In this document: piece by piece, positions 33,086-44,415 of the stretch
Position numbering within the stretch: position 1 is the first letter of the stretch
Layout: each line of letters opens with the position of its first letter
From: Priapulus caudatus
Lineage: Eukaryota; Priapulida; Priapulimorpha; Priapulimorphida; Priapulidae
Reading direction: 5' to 3'
DNA length: 45,963 nucleotides
NCBI RefSeq assembly: GCF_000485595.1
Contig: NW_014578375.1
Span: 13,586 to 59,548 of the forward strand
Notes under the pieces: model-generated
Databases searched by the model: none
Seen by the model: the letters and a program-made list of their open reading frames with translations, nothing else
What the model was told of the DNA's origin: nothing
Translations under genes and position numbers: made by a program

Positions 33086-36000
33086 ATGCGCGATGGGATA
33101 GAGATGCGCCTCATGATGGTTACCGTCGTAGTGATGCTGCAACTCGGGTGGGTCGCTGGCGAGGTGACGTGCATTCTAGAGCCTTACCAGCAGGTGATCA
33201 ACGGCGTTGAAGGCAGGACAGCGCATATTCACATGGGACAGTGCCTCTCCATCGATCGCTACTACATTAGGTATGATATGCATGATCGCTTCTTTCGTTC
33301 CACGCTGCATTCGTGAAACCATTTTTGATCCGGGATTTTTCCAAGAGAGCCGCAATCCGTAACAGATGCCAAAAAATGGAATTCTTCATCTCTGTGAAAC
33401 TCTCCCAACGAAATCTACATAAGTAAGACTCCCTGAAGAATGCCATTCACACCTGTGGGGAAAGAATTCGTTTTTGTTTTCGCTAATGCCAGTTCAGCGT
33501 CAGTTCATATTCCACGCACAATGATGTATATCAATCTGTAGAGTGATGTGTATCTGTACGTTGGAGGAGCAAAGCCACGTACGTTTTGCGTCCTGGACAG
33601 TTGACGGTGGGGAAATCGACGTGGCCGCTGCCAAGGCCTGAAAGCAAGAGTAGCAGCCCCCACTGTCACCCACCCCCTTGCTAGCTACACTCCTGTATAT
33701 GTAATCTTGTTGAAACTATACACCAGTAGGGAGCACATATTCAGAAATAATTAGATGTAAAAAAATGCTGATCCAGATCACCCACTTTGCTAATTTTATA
33801 AGGCAGAAAATTCATCAACTCTCCTTTAAACGTGAAATAGATGATAGTGGCAGGTGTTTCTGTGCGCATGCCTACTACCTGTTAACAGAGCTCACGTTTT
33901 AGTGGAATTATGCGTTTAAAACGAAGAGGATATATAATCAAGAATAGATTTTTTTGGGAAATGTGGAACGCATTGACTCCCTAATATAATAAGAGGGACC
34001 CCATCTTATGAACATCTCGAATTCGTCGTTTTCGTTGCCGTTGGCCGGCGCTATTGTTGCTCATTAGCAGCAGTGTACGGTGCTAAACGAAATATATTCA
34101 TATATATTGTGGTTAAAATAAGACAAGAGCATGGAACACACACTTAGCAGTAGTTATATATATATATAGTATGATAAATAGTATAATATATATATTACTA
34201 TATATATCCTGATCTCAATGACTAAAAAATTTAAAATATGACAAGAGCATGGAACACACACTTATAGCAGTAGTTATATATATAATATATATATATAAAT
34301 CCTGATCTCAATGACTTACAAATTTAATTACATGGCGGAATATGTTCCAAACATGCGATAGCTTATAGGGTCAGACGTGTCACAGAATTATCTGCTAATA
34401 AAAGTCACATTTTGCGGGAATTAAATATTTAAAAAGGAAAGGATATATTAAGGAATAGGTTTCCATAACAAAATGTCAAAGGTATTGTGTTCATATAATA
34501 AGAGGGAACGTTGCTCTTCTGACCATCCATTATTCGGCCAAATTGATTTCGACATTTGGCCGTTGATCGGCGCTAGTGTCGTACATTAGAAACAGTGTAT
34601 ATTATAGTATAATATATATAGTACATACATATATATAATTATAGTATATACATATGTAGCAGTATATTCATACTACGATATAATCATATATCGTTTTTAG
34701 TTATACAGGGGTAGTGAACACACACATATGAGTAGTTACACAAGTAAGAATGTTGATCACAATTTAAGGCCGCACTCTTCCGAACCTCTTTAAACATGAC
34801 ATGGATGATAGCGCCAGCTGTTTTTGTGCGCGTGCTACTAAACGTTAATAAAACTCTCATTGTTGAAATAATTGTTGAAAACGAACAGGACATACTCAAA
34901 AATAAGTGTCAATACAAAATGAGAAATGACTCGCCTGTCTTGTACAATAAGAGGGAGCCCAATTATCTTAACATACCGATAGCTCAGAACACCGAACGAA
35001 ATTGTGTAAATTCTTTGGTAGTGTTGATCGGTAGTGTCGCGTAAAAGAAGAAGTGTGTTATATAAAATACGAAAAATATATACGTGCTATACGAAATATA
35101 TTCATGTCAGGGCGCAGCTAACTCATTTTTTCGGAGAGCAAAGCAACGAGCGGTTTTCGAACTGGACAATTTACCGCGTGCATGCGGGACAGTTCCCCCT
35201 CGTATCTCCTTTCCCCGCTGGCTACGGCTCAGTAAGTGCTACACGTGAGCTTTGGGAGTGGACGTGACGACTCTATACGCCCACCCCCCCCCCACAGTGA
35301 CACACACACACCTCACACCACAGCGGCAGCGCGGTCAGACACTGTCTCCATACCTTAGCTCCCAATGCTACAGCTAGTAAATGACGAAATTTATAATACA
35401 GTCATAGTTGTCTCTACCGAATATTTTGCAATGTAATAATAGAACAAGCTATATTCAATAATATATAACTTATAGCTTGTGGTATTATTACCTGTTGTCG
35501 TTGTAACTTCTGTGACGCGTATCTCAAAATGTGCGTGCGCGTGCTTATGTGTGTGCGTAATTGCGTAAGTGAGTCCGTGCGTGCGTTCATGCGTGCGTGA
35601 CAGCGTCCGTGGTACTACCGTGTATGCTATGTAGTAAAATTAATACAAATTTCCCTCCTCCAGCCCGTTCTTTAGACCTATTTCGGCTGTTGATAGTCGG
35701 TTGTTGTTATAGGCGAATACACCTGTTAAATTTGTCGACAAAATTAGCCTAAATTAGACGAGCGATTAAAAGTGTCGCACTACAAATGCCACCATCAACA
35801 CGAATTCACGGTTTGCTGCGTTGCTAGTTGATCATAATCACTCCATTAGTACTGCCGCTACCCCAGGCCATATCTCAATGTACTCTAATGGTACAATAAA
35901 TACTGCTTCTTTGATCACACGGTATTACTACTTCGTCAATAAGTACGATTAGCAAAATTTAAACGAATAGATTAGATAGGCGAATGGCCTGAAACTATTG

Positions 36001-36147
36001 TTTGTGAAATGTATTAACCGTCACAGCTTTCCGTAGTTTGGCTTTTGACTCACCAGATGGCACCACAAGTTTACCCGCGAGTGTTTGGCATTAGCTTAGT
36101 ATTGTTTGACGTACGCTCTTTATTTATTAGAAGCCATTTCATAACAG

Positions 36148-36197
<50 letters not shown>

Positions 36198-36990
36198 CTT
36201 TTGTTGATAATAAAACTTACATGACAATTATATCTGTGCGCCCGGCGCTTCTGCCTGCATTCTTATTTATGAATACTCGTACTTATTAAACGGTAGCGTC
36301 TGTGTTTCATCGTGAATTTCGACATAGTAGCACTTACCGCGTTCGCGTACCCACCATGGAGAGGCCCATTCTTAGCAGCATTATAAGTAATCAAGACATC
36401 GTCTAAATTGACCGGTGACAAGTAGACAAGTTTCAACCTTGGAAGCAAAGTACCGCGAAAACACCGTGCTCGATTGTAGAATTACGATATTCCTAAACAT
36501 TTACGATGTGTCTGACAACGAGTTCCAGTCTGATCGGATGCACCTTCCGTTTTTTTACCTTCGTGTTCGCGTGTCGCAGTCGGAACGCGAGCCCCGAATC
36601 TAGCAAGGCGCATATCGCTTTGTTCACGCGGGAGCCGGCACGTGGGCGGGCTTCACGCGTCTTTGTCCCGTCAGCGATTGTTCCCGCGCCGCCGCGTCAC
36701 GGTTGTCGCCACGCGCGTCTATTGCGTCGCGCTAATGCATTACATTGGAGGCGTTTACTTTTAGCGATGGATATGGATGAGCAGCCGTGGCGTACAAAGC
36801 GACACCGACGCGGCGGTTATATCTTTGTTTCGCCGTGACGATGTCGCGGTTTGTCAGTCCCAGACGTTTTTTTGCACAGCTTCCAAATCTTCTGTTCATC
36901 TAAATTCTAGAATAATGACCGTGCAGATGGCGTGTGCTAACGGCCTGATTCAGCCCGCTTAGCCGAGCGTCTAATATCACTGCTAATATG

Positions 36991-37026
<36 letters not shown>

Positions 37027-37888
37027 ATATATATAATGTTATTTTCTAAACGAAATTCCTTTTAGATTAGTATAGATTCACCTGACTTTGATAACTGTAC
37101 TGCTGATACCATAGCACGACGCACAAGTAAATATCATAAATTCTTACTGTGATGGTGAATTTGGCTTCAGCACCCCGTCTTCGGCTGTAGACCGCAAGCG
37201 TCTGTGGCAGTCTAGTAAACCTTTGTTGTATATCAAGCCTCGATATGAAGGTTGACATTTCGTGACTCTAAGATCGTTCGCAATGATTGCGCTGTCCTGT
37301 ATATTACTTATACACGCAGGGGATTCCTTTTTATTTTGCTTTGTTATACAAATGTATCAGTCATCTTAGATCGTAGGCATCGTAACTGTGTCGTAGTGTA
37401 CAGTCAAAAACGGTCTCCGTGCATTGCTATATTGACCACAGGGCATACGTGCTTGCTGACCGCACCATGTGCCAGCGATAATTCTAAGTGCCTCTAATGG
37501 TCAGCGAGTGATGCACTTCCTGCCTGCGGGCGTATATGCGCGCGTATAATTATGCTATGCGGTGGGAACGTATTCTAGCAGCGCTAGATGCAACGCCAGA
37601 CCAGCTGATTCTAAGCTAAAATCTGCAAACGAGCGTACAGCTCACAGCGTACAGATGACGAGTGTTTTCTAAGATCTATAGCATATCTTTTTTTACAGGT
37701 CGGAATTGTCTATAGCGGGAGACGAGATAGATTTCTACGTCGCCGAACGCAACTGCTGCTGCAAAGTCGGCAGTTACCTACACAAATCCATCATCATAGG
37801 TCCGATTAGACTCAGCTATAAACACATACACGACTGCGTCTGCAGCGAATGTGAGGAGCCAAACAAACTGCCGGCGCTATCGAAATAA
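33086..37888 (+). CDS. small secreted cystine-knot protein, glycoprotein-hormone alpha-like
   Basis: Two exons, 33086-33270 and 37699-37888, join AG|G in matching phase (donor GTATGA, acceptor TTTTTTTACAG) to give 124 residues. The ATG at 33086 has A at -3; Met7 is an alternative start. Residues about 7-25 form a signal peptide (MRLMMVTVVVMLQLGWVAG). The mature part has eight Cys: 29, 53, 81-83, 108, 110, 113. The order C...HMGQC...NCCC...CVCSEC and the spacing resemble the alpha subunit of glycoprotein hormones and GPA2 (thyrostimulin alpha), where C-M-G-C-C, C-C and C-x-C-x-x-C occupy these places. No N-x-S/T site is present. An AATAAA follows 66 bases after the stop. A secreted dimeric hormone or growth-factor-like ligand is inferred; other cystine-knot families are possible. 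Confidence 0.68.
33780..35110. repeat. diverged tandem copies of a 0.5-1 kb unit
   Basis: The motif AATAAGAGGGA occurs at 33989, 34499 and 34947 in similar surroundings (a following 'GGCGCTA' or 'GATCGGTAGTGTCG' segment, and ACGAAATATATTCAT after the first and third). The block around ATAGATGATAGTGGCAGGTG (33837) matches ATGGATGATAGCGCCAGCTG (34800). A separate, near-identical local duplication (GACAAGAGCATGGAACACAC at 34122 and 34240) lies within it. Confidence 0.65.
36338..36448 (-). other. possible minus-strand exon with strong donor
   Basis: On the minus strand an open frame (LPRLKLVYLSPVNLDD, then NGPLHGGYANA) runs into a perfect donor, GCG|GTAAGTGC (exon end 36338). No family was recognised and no confident acceptor lies upstream. 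A weak one would match the phase of the candidate exon at 44319-44415. This may be chance. Confidence 0.18.
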
Positions 37889-37953
37889 TGACACTGTTTA
37901 CTGCATATTATATATATATAACACTATGGAACTTTATATACATCTGAAGACCT

Positions 37954-37959
37954 AATAAA
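37954..37959 (+). terminator. AATAAA polyadenylation signal of the hormone-like gene
   Basis: A canonical AATAAA lies 66 bases after the TAA of the small secreted-protein gene. It supports 37699-37888 being the terminal exon. Confidence 0.6.
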
Positions 37960-38040
37960 GTGAGACAACATAAATTATGTATCCAGTTGTTGTTATTTCA
38001 ATTTTCTGTGTAATCTAATTTGCATTTGGAAAACTTAACT

Positions 38041-38059
38041 TTATATATATTATATATAT

Positions 38060-38098
<39 letters not shown>
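38041..38098. repeat. (TA)n microsatellite
   Basis: Two TA runs separated by a one-base break. Similar short (TA)n tracts occur at 36151 and 36991. Confidence 0.95.
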
Positions 38099-38099
<1 letters not shown>

Positions 38100-39550
38100 C
38101 TGTTCACGTGTAAGAAAATTGTATTAGATGGTTAGGGTATGTTTAGGACCTGTAACGTTCAACGTATTAGCTGAGAGTGCGCTCATCGATAGCATTTTGA
38201 TATTATTTTATTGCTCCCTTTTCATTGGTTGCTTCAATGAGATTAGAATTTCAATGCACTCTAAAAGGAAATGTCAATTCGAATCGTTCGCAAACGTTAC
38301 TTTCGCTCGGCGATAAGCATCACTAAAAACGCAATCATTGGCGCAATTAATGTGTCCAGCAATATTTCGGCTAGTGTTTATGTTTCATTTTGGCAAACAT
38401 CTACCCCCACCCCCCCCCGAATATCGCGGCCATCTTACAATCGTTGGAAAGTGGCGGAAATGAACACGGGAGATTTGAGAGATTGCATGACTGAGAGGAA
38501 AAACGTGCGGTAGAGCTTATCTTGTAGTGTAATGCTCCTATCTTGTAAACAACTGAGATCAATACAAAAGTGTAGTTCATAGATACTAGCGTTAGCGTGG
38601 CTACACCGATCTGATGACGCAGAACCCGAACACCGAAACGGAGCATTTAGGTCCAAATGAATTCGATTATTTCGAAGGTTTTCTCAATGGCGATCAAGCT
38701 GGTAAACGGGCGATACAAACCGGTTTCGATTCTTCTTGCGTTCTTCTTCTTCTTCTTGCGTTCTTCTTAGCGATCAATTAATCTTGGATACGCTTTCGGT
38801 CGTGGAAATGGTAAATACGGAAAATTAATTACAAGTACTAGGAGAGGCAACGACCGGGCTTCCAGAGTATCGCGTTGCGGTGCTTTTATACGAGCTGCCT
38901 CTGGTGGCAGCCCTCTTGAAAGGTCGCATGAACCGAGCATTGATCCCTATGCATATTAGCCGCTCCTTGGCTAAAGCCGGCACATTTGTACGGGTAGTAA
39001 TTAAAACGCTAGCCTAACGCCAAAAAATAGAGAGCTTAGAATGCCATTAGAAGTAAACTCGACTATTAATTAATACTGATAAATTTCAAAATTCGCCGAC
39101 GTAATGAAGTATTCGTAAAGATGATCGGCTTGCGTTGCGTAAACAGACAATTTAGAACAATAAATCAAAGCTGTCAGCTTCCGACGTGCGTAGCGCACAT
39201 GTCTGCAGCGCGCAATTTATGTCCGCCACGATTTCTGCACGCAGATTATTAGGCACTCCGGGCGCTCTAATGCGTGTAGTGTCCCACAGCGTACTGCGCG
39301 TAATTACCTGGGTACGGTCCGGTTCCGGAACGTTTATTGGGTACTATCGAGCTGATAAATATGGTTGGCGTTAGGGTGTAGGCTTAGGGGATAGGGTAGG
39401 GTGTAGTTTTAGGGTTAGGTTAGTGGCTTCAGGAGATAGCGGTAGGCGGACTCCCTAGAATCCGTTGTGAGTAGGCGAGAGTTACGCGTCCGGCATATTA
39501 TATAGTAGTATTAGTACAGTGTACGTTCCGGCGGGTATACCGCGAACCTG
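38099..39550. other. intergenic, no supported gene
   Basis: Only a C-rich run (38402-38418), a (TTC)n stretch near 38729-38768 and a G-rich TTAGGG-like stretch (39372-39420) stand out. The last is an imperfect mix of TTAGGG, GTAGGG and TAGGGT words and is too short and mixed to call telomeric. Confidence 0.45.
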
Positions 39551-39551
39551 T

Positions 39552-39593
39552 ACCCAGGGTACGTTCCAGCAGTACCCTGGGGGACATAGACCC
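39552..39593. mobile_element. solo terminus of the foldback family seen at 3725-4955
   Basis: GGGTACGTTCCAGC followed by AGTACCCTGG and GGACATAGACCC matches the right end of the 3725-4955 element (4919-4955) apart from small changes and one extra G. The opposite end was not found nearby, so it is a truncated copy. Confidence 0.65.
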
Positions 39594-39730
39594 TCTCAGC
39601 GACACTGCTCGCCCTGTGCGCCCCTGTATCAATCTTCGACCGCGTATATACTCTGGCACGAAGTCAAATACGCATACACAGAAGCAATGCACACAACAAT
39701 CCCGCTATTAATCGATCTTCGTCTTGTCTA

Positions 39731-40075
39731 CACCCTTCTATACACACATAATGAATTATAGATAACGGTCAGACATGGCGGGAGGCGGTTAGAGATGGAT
39801 TCTATTTTCTGCGTTCTCCCCCCCCCTTCGCCTCAATTTCAGATTGCGGCACCGCTGACATCGCCCATACTAATGCCGTGGTCGCCGTGCGCCGCGTGGC
39901 AGGAGCGAGGGAAGCAGAGAGAGACGAGACCGCAAGCCGTTTGCAACTGCGAGTTAGCTTGGTTACGGCTACGCGCGATGGCAGCGATGGTGCAGAGCAG
40001 GCACGCACTGGATCGCGCTCATCACGTCACCTTATCGATTCGACGGTACTCGCCGCCTGTGTTTTCTAACTGTTT
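39731..40075. repeat. unique-type block duplicated at 41165-41505
   Basis: CCCTTCTATACACACATAAT through to the GTGTTTCTAACTGT region recurs after the N at 41164 in the same order, with many single-base indels and a few substitutions. Both copies run directly into the 40-bp satellite. Confidence 0.85.
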
Positions 40076-43000
40076 TAGTGCCAGTCTACGCCGGGTTAGA
40101 TTTGTCGAGGGCATATGTAGGGAACGTCCTACGCCCGGCTGTTAGATTGCTGTGAGAATTAATGTAGGGAAGCTACCCCGGGTTAGAATTGTGTGACGGA
40201 ATATGTAAGGCGAACGTCTACGCCGGTGTTAGATTGTGTGAAAATATGTAGGGAAGTCTACGCGCGGGTCAGATTGGCTGTGGGTATGTAGGGAAGTCTA
40301 CGCCCGGTTAGCTTGTGTGAGAATATGTAAGTGGAAGTTAGAGCCGGGTTAGATTGTGTGAGAATATGTATCGAAAGTTTACGGCGGCCGTTAGCTTGTG
40401 TTGGAATGGGTTAGGGAAGTCTACGCCCGCGTTAGATTGTGTGAGAAATGTAGTGAAGTCTAAGCCCGGCGTTAGATTGGTGTGAGAATATGTAGTGCGA
40501 GTCTACGGCCCGGGTTAGATTAGTGCGAGAATATGTAGGCGAAGTCTTACGCCCTGGTTAGATTGTGGGTGTGAGATATTTAGGGAAGTCTACGCCCGGC
40601 TTGGGGGCGGGCGACTTAGATTGTGTGAGGATATGTGGGGAAGGTTCTCGCCACGGGTTCGATTGTGTGAGGAATATGTAGGAAGTCATAACGCCGGGTT
40701 AGTTACATGTGAGAATATGTAGGGAAGTCTACGCCCGGGTTAGATTGTGTGAGAATATGTAGGGAAGTCTACGCTCGGGTTAGATTGTGTGAGAATATGT
40801 AGGGAAGTCTACGCCCGGGTTAGATTGTGTGAGAATATGTAGGGAAGTCTACGCGCGGGTTAAATTGTGTAAGAATGTGTAGTGAAGTCTACAGGCTGAT
40901 TAGATTGTGTGAGATATGTAGTGCAGTCTACAGGCGGGTTAGATTTGTGAGAATATGTAAGAAAGTCTACGCGCGGGTTAGATTGTGTAAGGATATGGCG
41001 TGCAGTTTACAGGCGGGCTAGATGGCATAAGCAGACGTACGTATGGTTGTCTTCTGGTGGGCTAGATGGTGTGAAGAGACCTACTGAAGTCCGTTCTCGG
41101 GTTAAATGGTGTGAGGGCATGTAGTGCAGTTAACAAGCGGGTTAGATAGTGCAAGGATATGTANCCCTTCTATACACACATAATGAATTATAGATAACGG
41201 TCAGACATGGACGGAGAGGGGTTAGAGATGGATTCTATTTTTCTGCGTTACTCCCCCCCCCCCTTCGCTCAATTCCGCTGCGGACCGCTGACATCGCCCA
41301 TACTAAATGCGTGGTCGCGTGCGCGCGTGGCAGAGAGCGGGAAAGAGAGAGAGAGAGACCCGCAAGCGTTGTAAGTGAGTTAGCTGGTTACAGGCTACGC
41401 GGCGATGGCATGCGATGGTGGCAGAGCGGCACGCACTGGACGCGCTATCACGTCACCTTATCGATTCGACGGTAACTCGCCGCCATCGTGTTTCTACTGT
41501 GTAGTGCAGTCTACGCCCGGGTTAGATTTGTGAGGATATGTAGGGAAGTCTACGCCCGGGTTAGATTGTGTGAGAATATGTAGGGAAGTCTACGCCCGGG
41601 TTAGATTGTGTGAGAATATGTAGGGAAGTCTACGCCCGGGTTAGATTGTGTGAGAATATGTAGTGCAGTCTACGCCCGGGTTAGATTGTGTGAGAATATG
41701 TAGGGAAGTCTACGCCCTGGNTGTGAGAATATGTAGGAAAGTTTACGCGCGGGTTAGATTGTGTGAGAATATGTAGGGAAGTCTACTCCCGGGTTAGATT
41801 GTGTGAGAATGTGTAGTGAAGTCTACGCGCGGGTTAGATTGTGTGAGAATAATGTATTATGTAGGGAAGTCTACGCGCGGGTTAGATTGTGTGAAAATGT
41901 GTAGTGCCGGCTACGCGCGGGTTAGATTTGTAAGAATATGTAGGAAAGTTTACGCGCGGGTTAGATTGTGTGAGAATATGTAGGGAAGTCTACGCCCGGG
42001 TTAGATTGTGTGAGAATATGTAGGGAAGTCTCCAGGGCGTAGACTTCCCTACATATTCTCACACAATCTAACCCGGGCGTAGACTGCACTACATATTCTC
42101 ACACAATCTAACCCGGGCGTAGACTTCACTACATATTCTCACACAATCTAACCCGGGCGTAGACTTCCCTACATATTCTCACACAATCTAACCCGGGCGT
42201 TACATATTCTCACACAATCTAACAATCTAACCCGGGCGTAGACTTCCCGACAACCATACGCACGTCTCCTTATGCCATCTAGCCCGCCTGTAAACTGCAC
42301 TACATATCCTTGCACTATCTAACCCGCTTGTTAACTGCACTACATGCCCTCACACCATTTAACCCGAGAACGGACTTCAGTAGGTCTCTTCACACCATCT
42401 AGCCCACCAGAAGACAACCATACGTACGTCTGCTTATGCCATCTAGCCCGCCTGTAAACTGCACGCCATATCCTCACACAATCTAACCCGCGCGTAGACT
42501 TTCTTACATATTCTCACATTCCGATGGGCTAGAGTGTTTGAAGAGACCCACTGAAGTCCGTTCGTGGGTCAGATAGTGTGGAAATATGTATTGAAGTTTA
42601 CAGGCGGGCTAGATGGCATAAGGAGACGGACGTATGGTTGTCTTCCGATGGGCTAGAGTGTGTGAAGAGACCTACTGACGTCCGTTCGTGGGCCAGATAG
42701 CGTGAGAATATGTATTGTAGTTTACAGTCGGGCTAGATGGCATAAGGAGACGTGCGTATATGGTTGTCTTCTGGTGAGCTAGATGGTGTGAAGAGACCTA
42801 CTGAAGTCCGTTCGTGGGTCAGATAGTGTGAAAATATGTTGTGCAGTTTACGCGCCGGTTAGATGGTGTGAAGAGACCTACTGAAGTCCGTTCTCTTGTT
42901 AAATGGTGTGAGGGCATGTAGTGCAGTTAACAAGCGGGTTAGATAGTGCAAGGATATGTAGTGCAGTTTACAGGCGGGCTAGATGGCATAAGGAGACGTG

Positions 43001-43190
43001 CGTATGGTTGTCTTCCGATGGGCTAGAGTGTGTGAAGAGACCCACTGAAGTCCGTTCGTGGGTCAGATAGTGTGGAAATATGTATTGAAGTTTACAGGCG
43101 GGCTAGATGGCATAATGAGACGTGCGTATATGGTTGTCTTCTGGTGAGCTAGATGGTGTGAAGAGACCTACTGAAGTTTGTTTGCGGGTT
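40076..43190. repeat. 40-bp satellite array with inversions and higher-order units
   Basis: The basic unit is 40 bp (TTAGATTGTGTGAGAATATG followed by TAGGGAAGTCTACGCCCGGG). It is + oriented from about 40076 to 42030, reversed from about 42031 to 42520 (ACACAATCTAACCCGGGCGT form), then + again to about 43190. From about 42240 a higher-order form appears with three diverged types (GGGTCAGATAGTGTG..., GGGCTAGATGGCATAAG..., and ...GAAGAGACCTACTGAAGTC). The first 600 bp carries many indels, whereas 40700-42000 is nearly uniform. N bases occur at 41164 and 41721. Confidence 0.92.
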
Positions 43191-43239
43191 AGATGGTGTG
43201 AGGACATGTAGTACAGTCTATATGTCGGCTAGTGGACGC

Positions 43240-43660
43240 AAGGTCACGTATAGAACAATCTGCACACTGATGGGGTGCCGCGAGGGGGCGCCTGCTGTCA
43301 GGTTCCGCTCATCATCATCGTCTCTCGTGATCCACACCGGAAACAGAGCCGCGCTCCGTCGCCACATCTTCGTCGTTCGCCGGCGCGACATACTTCGCGA
43401 CGTCGCCCGTCGACGGACAGGTCCCGCGGCCGCCGATACTAGTCAACCTGCTGCGCGACGCGTAACCGTCTTCTCCGCCCGGATTCGCAGACTACCGGCT
43501 GGGCGCACGCCGACGCGCCCCGTCTCCCGGCGACACGCTGTCTGATTACCGCATCCTCCGCGCGGCGTTGACTAAACAACGGAAGCTGCGCGCGGCGAGG
43601 TGAGCTCGGGAGGCAGCACGCGCGCGAGCGCGCTTGCGCATGCGCACGCAATCAGTGTGC
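43240..43660. other. CpG-rich stretch beside the satellite
   Basis: G+C and CpG are high (many GCGCGACG and CGCGCG words) and ORFs are open on both strands, as expected from composition alone. It could be a CpG-rich promoter region for a minus- or plus-strand gene outside what can be read here. No domain was recognised. Confidence 0.3.
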
Positions 43661-44318
43661 CGCCGCGGCACGGACGGAGGGAGTACACGCGTCTCTCCGA
43701 TGAATGAGTTTCCCATTTACATAGCCGATTGAGTTTCCCTGCGGCTGCGGCTGCTGCTGCTGCGCCTTCACATAATACAATCGGCACGCGGAGACAATCG
43801 ACAGACGACTAGTGATAAAAATCATTCGAGCGCATTGTTGAAAGGTACGTGCGTGATCGCGTACCGGCGGTCGGTGCCGCATATAGATGCGGATCTCGTG
43901 ACTCGTGACAATGGCTTGCCGAGAATCACCCGCCACGAATATCATAACGCACACGCGCGCACGCACAAACGCATGCACATACACACACGCCCGCACGCAC
44001 AAATGCACGAACTAAGGCAGGCGCATATAGACCCATAGGCGCACGCAGCTTCTGAATGCGAGCACCCCGCCGCTCGTCGAAGTCACACTATCGTTTATGT
44101 CCGATGCTAAAGACATAATTCGCCTGCAAATAAACATACGTGATAATCGACATAAATAGATCTCTCTCCACATTCCCGCGTGCGTTTTTTTCTCGCCGCT
44201 GCCGCACGCGGGAAGGGAACGCGAAGCGAAGCCGCCATGTGCTCGCTCGCTCGTCTCGATGTTGTAAGCGAGCGAGAGCGAGAGCGATGCTAACATCGAG
44301 GCACTGCCTAACACTCAC

Positions 44319-44415
44319 CGTCGACTTGCTGCTGTTGCTGTTGCTGCGTCGCTAGCACGGAGACTAGGCAGCAGACGGCCGAGACCAGGCAGGCACTACT
44401 CCGGAGCGTCGTCAT
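44319..44415 (-). CDS. possible first coding exon: signal peptide plus poly-Gln
   Basis: On the minus strand the ATG at 44415-44413 (G at -3) encodes MTTLRSSACLVSAVCCLVSV, then LATQQQQQQQVD, and runs into the excellent donor G|GTGAGTGT at 44318, phase 1. The hydrophobic stretch (residues about 8-22) with Ala at the -1 cleavage position looks like a signal peptide. The frame is also open upstream to an earlier ATG at 44508. No downstream exon could be assigned, so the product is unknown. The CAG/CTG repeat may itself create the appearance of coding sequence. Confidence 0.38.

Larger units (their letters stand above)
33271..37698 (+). other. 4.4-kb intron of the hormone-like gene
   Basis: It holds diverged tandem copies of a non-coding unit (33780-35110), a CA-rich tract near 35287-35325, a GT/GC-rich tract near 35530-35600, and (TA)n runs at 36151-36194 and 36991-37035. 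A GC-rich interval lies at about 36590-36840. No additional exon is needed, because the flanking exons already match in phase. Confidence 0.55.

Noticed and set aside
32388-33174. Minus-strand ORFs rich in Leu, Thr, Ser or Arg
   Set aside because: They are translations of triplet repeats.
34796-35044. 82-codon ORF as an extra exon of the hormone-like gene
   Set aside because: It lies in the diverged tandem repeat unit, and the two flanking exons already join in phase.
39372-39420. Telomeric repeat (TTAGGG)
   Set aside because: Only a few mixed TTAGGG-like words over about 50 bp, not an array.
40076-43190. CRISPR-like array
   Set aside because: The repeats are contiguous 40-bp units without unique spacers, in a eukaryotic context.
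43198-43545. 115-codon ORF in the CpG-rich stretch
   Set aside because: Arg/Ala-rich composition follows from G+C content. Opposite-strand frames are equally open, and there is no domain or splice support.
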